Assembly: GCA_012837465.1 (NCBI GenBank)
Contig: DURG01000392.1
Coordinates: 1-12,002 of the forward strand
From: Propionibacterium sp.
GTDB taxonomy: Bacteria > Actinomycetota > Actinomycetes > Propionibacteriales > Propionibacteriaceae
Length of the DNA stretch: 12,002 nt
Direction of reading: 5' to 3'
The notes below the pieces were generated by a model, which saw nothing but the letters and a program-made list of their open reading frames with translations, searched no databases and had not been told where the DNA came from. Below are positions 6,927-12,002 of this stretch, piece after piece (position 1 is the stretch's first letter; the number at the start of each line of letters is the position of its first letter). Both the position numbers and the translations under genes were made by a program.

Positions 6927-7226
6927 GTGGTCGCCCGCATCCCAACACCCGATTCCCTCACCGGCACCGTCGTCCGGCTGGACCAGTTCACCAACGCCGA
7001 CGCCGACGCCGACGAACTGGCCTGCCTGATCCTCGACCCCGCGCTCCACGAGCAGGGATTCGTCATGTACGACTGCCCCGCCACACCCGACGAGGCGCTC
7101 CAGCTGGTGGACGTCCGGTCACAGGCCGCGATCGCCACCGTGATCTTCTCGATCCCCTCCGACGAGTGGCCCACCGTGAAGGCGAACCTTGAGGCACGCC
7201 TCCGGCCGGCCGGAAGGACCTCATGA
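6927..7226 (+). CDS. Internally deleted GNAT acetyltransferase remnant, coupled to ilvE
   Basis: The 99-residue product begins like a RimJ/RimL-type GNAT N-acetyltransferase: LTGTVVRLDQF (11-21), then DELACLILDPALHEQGF and TPDEALQLVD (53-62). It ends like one too: TVIFSIPSDEWPTVKANLEARL (71-92) matches the C-terminal 'RD-T-x-x-x-S-I-x-x-x-EWP-x-V-x-x-x-LEARL' end of these proteins. The central 100 or so residues that hold the acetyl-CoA-binding segment are absent, with the two ends joined around residues 66-71. It therefore cannot be a working acetyltransferase. The match is from memory of the family. GTG 6927 is preceded by TAGCAT with leaderless spacing. The stop overlaps the ilvE ATG (ATGA), and the ilvE ribosome site lies inside this frame. 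A (GCCGAC)3 repeat encodes NADADADE. The frame may persist as a translated leader for ilvE. Confidence 0.55.
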   Translation: MVARIPTPDSLTGTVVRLDQFTNADADADELACLILDPALHEQGFVMYDCPATPDEALQLVDVRSQAAIATVIFSIPSDEWPTVKANLEARLRPAGRTS

Positions 7227-8308
7227 GCCGCTTTCCCCTGTCCCCCAATCCGAAGCCCACTCCTGAGCTCGAACGCGCCGAGATCATGCGCGACCCCGGC
7301 TTCGGGAAGCGCTTCACCGACCACATGGCCTTGGCCACCTGGACGGCCGATGCCGGCTGGGCCGATCGTCGGGTGACTGCCTACGCCTCCTTCCAGCTCG
7401 ACCCGGCCACCGCCGTCCTGCACTACGCCCAAGAGGCCTTCGAGGGGCTCAAGGCCTTCGCCCACCCGGATGGTTCGGTGTGGGCCTTCCGGCCGGAGGC
7501 GAACGAGGCACGGCTGGCCGACTCGTGCCGGCGGATGGGGCTGCCGGCCTTGGACGACGGCGACATGCTCGCCTCGATCACCGCGCTGGTGGGCGCCGAC
7601 CGGGAGTGGGTGCCCGTCGGCGGCGAGGCCAGCCTGTACCTGCGCCCGTTCCTGTTCGCGTCGAACGCCGGCATGTCGGTGCGGTCGGCGACAGAGGTCA
7701 CCTACTGCTGCATCGCCAGCCCATCCGGGCCGTACTTCGGCGGCGACGGCGTGCAGCCGGTGGACATCTGGTTCGCCACCGACCTGATCAGGGCTGCCCC
7801 CGGCGGCACCGGTGAGGCCAAGTGCGGCGGCAACTACGCCGGCGTGATGGCGGCCCAGCTGGAGGCCGAGCGGCACGGTTGCTCCCAGGTGGGATTCGTC
7901 GATGCCGTGGAGCGGCGCTACGTCGAGGAGCTCGGCGGCATGAACCTGTTCGCAGTCACGGCCGACGGCGAGCTGATCACCCCCAACCTCACGGGGACCA
8001 TCCTGCCCGGCGTGACCCGCAGCGCGATCCTGCAACTGGCCGAAGAGGTCGGCGTCACGGCGGTCGAGCGGCCCATCGAGTTGCGCGAACTGCGTACCCG
8101 CGCCGACGACGGCTCCCTGACCGAACTGTTCGCCTGCGGCACCGCGGCGGTGATCACTCCGATCGGGCGGTTCGCCGACCTGGACGGCGAACATGTCGTC
8201 GCGGGTGGGCGTCCCGGCGAGGTCACCTTGCAGCTTCGTGGGATCCTGACCGACATCCAGTACGGTCGACGCCCGGACGAGCGCGGCTGGCTGACCCGGT
8301 TGGCGTGA
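7223..8308 (+). CDS. ilvE: Branched-chain amino acid aminotransferase
   Basis: This 361-residue PLP enzyme (fold type IV, group II IlvE) carries out the reversible final transamination that makes leucine, isoleucine and valine from their 2-oxo acids with glutamate. Landmarks are HYAQEAFEGLKAF (67-79), the arginine-containing YLRPFLFAS (139-147), the PLP lysine Lys200 in EAKCGGNYAGVMAAQ, the LGGMNLF segment, TILPGVTR, and the cofactor-phosphate region FACGTAAVITPIG. Length and all landmarks are normal. ATG 7223 has GGAAGGA at 7212-7218, four bases upstream, and overlaps the stop of the preceding ORF. Translation is therefore probably coupled to it, and expression probably starts from the promoter at 6915-6920. 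No other branched-chain pathway gene is in the window. Confidence 0.95.
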   Translation: MSRFPLSPNPKPTPELERAEIMRDPGFGKRFTDHMALATWTADAGWADRRVTAYASFQLDPATAVLHYAQEAFEGLKAFAHPDGSVWAFRPEANEARLADSCRRMGLPALDDGDMLASITALVGADREWVPVGGEASLYLRPFLFASNAGMSVRSATEVTYCCIASPSGPYFGGDGVQPVDIWFATDLIRAAPGGTGEAKCGGNYAGVMAAQLEAERHGCSQVGFVDAVERRYVEELGGMNLFAVTADGELITPNLTGTILPGVTRSAILQLAEEVGVTAVERPIELRELRTRADDGSLTELFACGTAAVITPIGRFADLDGEHVVAGGRPGEVTLQLRGILTDIQYGRRPDERGWLTRLA

Positions 8309-8365
8309 TCATCGCCTCCGCACACTCCGCCGCGCCGAACCCGACGGGCCCGTGACGGTTCCCCG

Positions 8366-8371
8366 TACTCT
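8366..8371 (+). promoter_or_regulatory. -10 element for a leaderless ASCH-protein transcript
   Basis: TACTCT, a full TANNNT match, ends six bases (GGCCCC) before ATG 8378, placing the likely first transcribed base at the A of the start codon. There is no Shine-Dalgarno sequence before this ATG. Confidence 0.55.
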
Positions 8372-8377
8372 GGCCCC

Positions 8378-8860
8378 ATGGACGTCAACGAATTCTGGGA
8401 GCATGCCCGTCAGGGTGCCAGCCTCAACCCCATCCAGGAGTGGATCGGCCCGCGGGTGTCCGGCACCGTGCCGCCTGCTGCCTGGGCGTTCGGCGACGAC
8501 CCCGCCACGGCCGACAAGCTTGCTGGCGAGGTGGCCAACGGCACCAAGACGACAACCGCCTCGCTGCTGTGGCAGTACGAGGTGGAGGACGCTCCCCTCC
8601 CTGAGCAGGGCGACCTCGCCATCGTCCTCGACGGCAGGGAGCAGCCGCGGGCGTTGATCATGACCACCGAGGTGAAGGTCACGCCCTTCGACCAGGTCGA
8701 CGACGAGCACGCCGCGGGCGAGGGAACCAGCCTGGCCGAATGGCGTCGGATCCACGAGGACATGGCGCGGGCCGCGGACGACGGTGGACACCCGTTCTCC
8801 GACGACATGCCCGTCGTGTTGGAGCGCTTCGAACTGCTCTACGCGCTGCGCAACCACTGA
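8378..8860 (+). CDS. ASCH domain-containing protein
   Basis: The 160-residue protein matches actinobacterial stand-alone ASCH proteins, a PUA-like fold thought to bind RNA or modified nucleosides. Some ASCH proteins are known hydrolases or nucleases; the role of this subgroup is not established. Visible features are the WAFGDDPATADKLAGEVANGTKTTTASLLW block (36-65) with the conserved G-x-K (Lys57), PEQGDLAIVLDG (75-86), the VTPFDQVDDEHAAGEG segment (101-116) and SLAEWRRIHE (118-127). Most relatives I recall have an EGEGD-type sequence where this one reads AAGEGT. There is no signal peptide or membrane helix. It follows ilvE by 69 bases but has its own -10-like sequence at leaderless spacing, so it need not be in the ilvE operon. 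Confidence 0.85.
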   Translation: MDVNEFWEHARQGASLNPIQEWIGPRVSGTVPPAAWAFGDDPATADKLAGEVANGTKTTTASLLWQYEVEDAPLPEQGDLAIVLDGREQPRALIMTTEVKVTPFDQVDDEHAAGEGTSLAEWRRIHEDMARAADDGGHPFSDDMPVVLERFELLYALRNH

Positions 8861-8952
8861 CGGGGATCAGGGTTCGAGCAGCGTCGTCCAGCCGAGGTCC
8901 CACCTTTGTCTCGTGGTTGGACAATTGGCAGCCGCAGGGGTTGACTTGAGCG

Positions 8953-10236
8953 GTGCACCGCCACCGCAACCCCATGATCGTGACCCTCCTCGGGCTCCGC
9001 GGGAACGGCCGCGCCTCGGTCTACACCGAGCCCATGTGGGGCCTGTCGATGATGCTCGTGCTGCCCTACGCGTCGGTCTACATGCTGGCGCTCGGCGTGC
9101 ACGACACCCAGATCGGCCTGCTCGCCACCATCTCGATGCTCTCGCAGGTCGTCTTCGGCCTGCTCAGCGGCGTCATCACCGACAAGCTCGGCCGACGCGT
9201 CACCACCGCCGTGTTCGACATCATCGCCTGGGTGATCCCCTGCCTCGTCTGGGCTCTGGCGCAGAACTTCTGGTGGTTCCTGATCGCGTCGATCATCAAC
9301 GGCGCCTGGCAGGTCACCCAGAACTCGTGGGACTGCCTGCTCGTCGAGGACGTCGACCGCGCCGAGATCCCCAAGGTCTACTCGCTGGTCAAGGTCGCGG
9401 CCGAATTCTCCGCGCTGTTCGCCCCCATCGCCGCGCTGCTCGTCGCCAACCTGGGCCTGGAACTGGCGGTCCGCATCCTCTACCTCAACGCGTTCGTGAT
9501 CATGGCGCTCAAGGTCTGGCTGCTGTACCACTACACCACCGAGACCGCGACGGGGCGCATCCGCATGCAGGAGACCCGCGGCGTCAGCATCTGGAAACTC
9601 CTGTCGGAGTACCGCGGCGTCCTCGGCCTCATCGTGCGCTCCAAGGGCACCATCTTCTCGCTGTGCGTCGCCGCCATCGTCGGTGCCGTCACGCTGGTCA
9701 ACGGCACCTTCTGGCAGATCGTCATCAACAAGGAACTCGGCGTCCCCGACGCCCTACTGCCTTTCTTCCCCATGATCCGCTCGCTGCTGTCGGTGCTGTT
9801 CTTCTTCACGCTCATCCCCAAGCTCACGCACGCAAGACATCTGAAGTCGCCCACCCTCATCGGCTTCGGCGTCTACCTCGGCGGCCAACTCCTGCTGGTG
9901 GGCATCCCTGCACCCGACGGCGGGGCGGCCGTCGTCTCCACCTACGCGCTGCTGGCCGTGTGCCTCCTGCTCGATGCGTTCGGCGCTGGCATCCTGTTCA
10001 TGCTCGCGGAGTCGTTGGTCGCGCTGCACGTCGACCGCCACGAGCGCTCCCGCGTCATGGCCATCCAGCGCACTGCGGTCATGCTGGTCACCGCGCCGTT
10101 CGGCTGGATCAGCGGCTGGCTCTCGAGCATGGACCGTGACTGGCCCTTCCTGCTCACCTCCGCGTTGCTGACGCTCGGCCTCGTCGTCGCCGGCCGCTTC
10201 TGGGTCACCACGCACGAGGAACACGCCCCTGCTTGA
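8953..10236 (+). CDS. Major facilitator superfamily transporter
   Basis: This 427-residue polytopic permease has about 12 predicted membrane helices. It has motif A between helices 2 and 3 (GVITDKLGRR, 73-82) and a degenerate copy in the second half (DRHERSRVMA, 361-370). The N-terminus RGNGRASVYTEPMWGLSMMLVLPYASVYMLALG resembles a group of bacterial MFS proteins of unknown substrate. Acidic residues in the fourth and fifth helix region (NSWDCLLVEDVDRAEIPK) could take part in proton coupling, but this is inference. GTG 8953 is the first in-frame start after a stop at 8947. ATG 8974 is an alternative that would remove seven residues. Neither has a good ribosome site or the leaderless spacing seen elsewhere; AGGGG at 8936-8940 is rather distant. 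It is monocistronic and convergent with the MOSC gene. Confidence 0.85.
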   Translation: MHRHRNPMIVTLLGLRGNGRASVYTEPMWGLSMMLVLPYASVYMLALGVHDTQIGLLATISMLSQVVFGLLSGVITDKLGRRVTTAVFDIIAWVIPCLVWALAQNFWWFLIASIINGAWQVTQNSWDCLLVEDVDRAEIPKVYSLVKVAAEFSALFAPIAALLVANLGLELAVRILYLNAFVIMALKVWLLYHYTTETATGRIRMQETRGVSIWKLLSEYRGVLGLIVRSKGTIFSLCVAAIVGAVTLVNGTFWQIVINKELGVPDALLPFFPMIRSLLSVLFFFTLIPKLTHARHLKSPTLIGFGVYLGGQLLLVGIPAPDGGAAVVSTYALLAVCLLLDAFGAGILFMLAESLVALHVDRHERSRVMAIQRTAVMLVTAPFGWISGWLSSMDRDWPFLLTSALLTLGLVVAGRFWVTTHEEHAPA

Positions 10237-10327
10237 GACCGCGGCGGCTCCGGGCTGGTGCGTCTGTTGAGCGGTCACGAGGAAGCCAGTAGGGACGCGT
10301 AGCAGGTGCCGATAGGTGGATCCAGGC

Positions 10328-10975
10328 TTAGCTGATCAGCCGCACCATGCGGTCGTGATACATCGGCGGCAGGCACGCGGCGGCGACCACCCGTCGGGCT
10401 GCGTCCTTGTCGCCCTGTGCAGCGCGGAAGGCGGTCAGCACGTCGATGTCGTGGTCCGGCGTGCCGACGAGTTCGATCTCGTCGCCTGCACTGATCCGCC
10501 CGGGCTCGACGACGCGCAGGTAGGCCCCGCAGCGGCCATGCCTGGAGAACGTCTTGACCCAGCCGGGTTCTTCAATCCATCCGGCGAAGGTGCGGCACGG
10601 CTGGCGCACGATGGAGATCTCGAGCACCGCACTGCCCACGTTCACCTGCTGGTTGATGAGGGTTCGCGCGAGGTCGATCCCGGAGGTCGTCAGGTTCTCA
10701 CCGAAGCTCCCGTTGGCGAAGCTGCGGCCGAGTTCCTTCTCCCAGAAGTCGAGTTCCTCGCGCGCAAACGCGTAGACCGCCTTCTGCGCGCCGCCGTGGT
10801 GCTTGGAATCTCCGACGGTGTCGCCAACGACGCCCGAACCGTCACCGTACGACGGTCCGATGAATTCGACGTCGAGGAACGGCTGCGGCCGCTTGTCGAT
10901 GCCGCTGACCCGGTCTGCGCCCCCCGGATCCGGCTGGGCGGCGGCGACGTTGGTGGAGAGGACAACCGGTGACAT
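10328..10975 (-). CDS. MOSC domain-containing protein, YiiM-like
   Basis: The 215-residue soluble protein carries a MOSC (molybdenum cofactor sulfurase C-terminal) domain. Characteristic pieces are GIDKRP (25-30), HHGGAQKAVYAFAREELDFWEKEL (59-82), FGENLTTSGID (91-101), the conserved cysteine in IVRQPCRTF (Cys127) and GRCGAYLRVVEPGRISAGDEIEL (147-169). Stand-alone MOSC proteins such as E. coli YiiM and YcbX act in molybdenum-cofactor-dependent handling of N-hydroxylated bases; this one's exact role is unknown. ATG 10975 is chosen over the longer frame from 11155 because the family N-terminus begins there. In addition, TATTGT lies six bases upstream, and the extra 60 residues look non-conserved. 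The likely single-gene transcript converges with the MFS gene. Confidence 0.88.
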   Translation of the reverse strand: MSPVVLSTNVAAAQPDPGGADRVSGIDKRPQPFLDVEFIGPSYGDGSGVVGDTVGDSKHHGGAQKAVYAFAREELDFWEKELGRSFANGSFGENLTTSGIDLARTLINQQVNVGSAVLEISIVRQPCRTFAGWIEEPGWVKTFSRHGRCGAYLRVVEPGRISAGDEIELVGTPDHDIDVLTAFRAAQGDKDAARRVVAAACLPPMYHDRMVRLIS

Positions 10976-10981
10976 GTTTCG

Positions 10982-10987
10982 ACAATA
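10982..10987 (-). promoter_or_regulatory. -10 element for a leaderless MOSC transcript
   Basis: TATTGT on the reverse strand, a full TANNNT match, ends six bases (CGAAAC) before ATG 10975. No Shine-Dalgarno sequence precedes this start. Confidence 0.55.
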
Positions 10988-11159
10988 ACGCGCGCCTCGG
11001 CCGGGCGACACCGCGGCACATGGGCCACCATCCTCGGCATCCGCACGGCCGTCCGGGCCAGATGACGTGAGCCGCATCAAGCCGGCATGGCCGTCCACCT
11101 GCGGCCTCCCCACCACCGAGAAACTGGCCGATGAGGTCATTCGACCCTGATCCAACGAG

Positions 11160-11801
11160 TCAGCGGCGGCCGATGACCACGGCCTGACCCTCCCGCTCCA
11201 TGCCGACGGCGGCGCGCTCCATCTGGGCGACCACCGTGAACCCGCACTCCGCCAACACCTCCGCCATGTCGCCGGCCCGGCGCTGCCAGCGTTGCAGGGT
11301 CACATCGAGGCCCCGCTCGCGGTAGCGCTCCCCCACCGCGATGACCTCGCTGCCGCTCTGGAAGCCGAGGACCACGTGGCCACCGGGGCGGAGGACGCGG
11401 TGGAACTCGGCGACGATGCGCCTGAGTTCCTCGTCGGGGCTGTGCACCGTCGAGTACCAGGAGAAGACGCCGTCGAACGTGGAGTCAGGCTCGTCGAGGT
11501 CGAGCAGCGTGCCGACCCGGGTGGGGAACTCGCCGTGGTCGCGCCGGGCGCAGCGCAGCATCTCGCTGGAGAGGTCGACGCCCTGCACCTGGCAGCCCCG
11601 CGCCGCAAGGTAGGGGAGCATCCGGCCCGTGCCGCAGCCGGCGTCGAGCACGCGTGGCCCATCTGGGAGCAGGGCGATGAAGTGGTCGATCATCGCGAGG
11701 TCGACGGGCAACTCCGCCCGGGTGTCCGGGAAGGTCTCGGCGTAGGCCTCGGCCACGGTGTCGTAGGCGGCCAGCGCCGTGTTCTCCGCTTCAGTGCGCA
11801 T
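11160..11801 (-). CDS. Class I SAM-dependent methyltransferase
   Basis: This 213-residue Rossmann-fold methyltransferase has motif I as VLDAGCGTGRMLPYLAARG (51-69), an acidic residue at the end of strand 2 in VQGVDLSSEML (Asp76), motif IV as FDGVFSWYSTVHS (109-121) and a post-motif strand HRVLRPGGHVVLGFQSG (134-150). It resembles the UbiE/TehB-like group often annotated only as methyltransferase; the substrate cannot be read from sequence or neighbours. ATG 11801 is chosen over the frame opening at 11948 because the upstream part overlaps the next gene's coding end, the N-terminus (AAYDTVAEAYAETF) is typical of the family, and CATAAT lies six bases before the ATG. It lies 42 bases downstream of the partial gene at the right edge, on the same strand. 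Confidence 0.88.
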   Translation of the reverse strand: MRTEAENTALAAYDTVAEAYAETFPDTRAELPVDLAMIDHFIALLPDGPRVLDAGCGTGRMLPYLAARGCQVQGVDLSSEMLRCARRDHGEFPTRVGTLLDLDEPDSTFDGVFSWYSTVHSPDEELRRIVAEFHRVLRPGGHVVLGFQSGSEVIAVGERYRERGLDVTLQRWQRRAGDMAEVLAECGFTVVAQMERAAVGMEREGQAVVIGRR

Positions 11802-11807
11802 GGGCCC

Positions 11808-11813
11808 ATTATG
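11808..11813 (-). promoter_or_regulatory. -10 element for a leaderless methyltransferase transcript
   Basis: CATAAT on the reverse strand, one base from TATAAT, ends six bases (GGGCCC) before ATG 11801. No ribosome site is present. Confidence 0.55.
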
Positions 11814-11842
11814 GCGAGGGCCAAGGTAGAGCCGGGGGCGGG

Positions 11843-12002
11843 TCAGCCCAGGTCGAGGCCCCTCAACCGCCCGCGATGGTTGACCAGCGGCTCGTCCGCA
11901 TCGTCGATGACGACGTGCGAGATGGCGCAGGTGACCAACTGCTGCCAACCCAGTTCCGCCACGCCCTCCAGCCTCACCCCCGCCCAGGTGGGCTGGCCCG
12001 CC
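11843..12002 (-). CDS. C-terminal end of an unrecognised protein, runs off right edge
   Basis: The reverse strand is open from the window edge to a TGA at 11843-11845 and encodes the last 52 or so residues, including WAGVRLEGVAELGWQQLVTC, AISHVVIDDADEPLVN and the ending HRGRLRGLDLG. Codon use has the high third-position G/C of its neighbours, and the text looks like real protein, but I do not recognise the family. It precedes the methyltransferase on the same strand with a 41-base gap that holds that gene's promoter. Confidence 0.5.
   Translation of the reverse strand, partial: AGQPTWAGVRLEGVAELGWQQLVTCAISHVVIDDADEPLVNHRGRLRGLDLG

Noticed and set aside
6927..7226. ilvE leader peptide for branched-chain attenuation
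   Set aside because: There is no run of Leu, Ile or Val codons, the ORF is too long for a leader peptide, and no terminator/antiterminator pair is visible.
6800..8194. 464-residue reverse open frame opposite ilvE
   Set aside because: The ilvE frame has all catalytic landmarks; this one is its antisense shadow and also crosses the divergent promoter region.
8344..8353. Perfect 10-base palindrome ACGGGCCCGT upstream of the ASCH gene as an operator
   Set aside because: Palindromes of this length are expected several times by chance in a window this size, and flanking bases do not extend it. GCTGATCAGC at 10330-10339 was dismissed for the same reason.
8784..10139. 451-residue forward frame overlapping the ASCH and MFS genes
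   Set aside because: It runs across the end of one good gene and most of another in an alternative frame, with an Arg/His/Pro-rich shadow composition.
10976..11155. 60-residue N-terminal extension of the MOSC protein
   Set aside because: Low-conservation-looking text, no ribosome site, and a good leaderless start at 10975.
1..12002. CRISPR array, tRNA, rRNA, transposase, integrase or phage genes
   Set aside because: No regularly spaced repeats, no tRNA-like cloverleaf and no mobile-element protein motifs were seen on reading both strands.

Overview
The window is GC-rich with strong G/C preference at third codon positions. Its gene set (group II IlvE, intracellular GH3 beta-glucosidase, YtoQ, MOSC, ASCH) and its mix of Shine-Dalgarno and apparently leaderless starts fit a chromosome segment of an actinomycete. 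Propionibacteriaceae or a near relative is my guess, made from general resemblance only. I see no tRNA, rRNA, CRISPR array, insertion sequence, integrase or phage gene, and no new multi-gene system. It reads as ordinary housekeeping and metabolic DNA with several small oddities.

Layout: (1) 1-294 (-) is the N-terminal part of a coenzyme F420-0:L-glutamate ligase-like gene that runs off the left edge, with signs of damage. (2) 432-872 (+) is ytoQ, convergent with (3) 882-3101 (-), a GH3 beta-glucosidase. (4) 3210-4193 (+) is an aldo/keto reductase divergent from the glucosidase. (5) 4303-4464 (-) is a tiny acidic protein. (6) 4690-6837 (-) is a one-piece ABC exporter with an unusual insertion in its ATPase domain. 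(7) 6927-7226 (+) is a 99-residue ORF that looks like a GNAT acetyltransferase with its middle removed. Its stop overlaps the start of (8) ilvE, 7223-8308 (+). (9) 8378-8860 (+) is an ASCH-domain protein and (10) 8953-10236 (+) an MFS permease. (11) 10328-10975 (-) is a MOSC protein, (12) 11160-11801 (-) a SAM methyltransferase, and (13) 11843-12002 (-) the C-terminal end of an unrecognised protein. No stretch without a gene exceeds 300 bases; the longest (4465-4689) has no confident gene but one weak ORF.

Most genes look like independent units. The only clear coupling is the GNAT remnant with ilvE. The most informative pattern is in the starts. Four genes have a good Shine-Dalgarno sequence. 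Of the seven other complete genes, six have a -10-like hexamer (three TANNNT, three CANNNT) ending exactly six bases before the start codon, as expected for leaderless transcripts. This supports several start choices made below.
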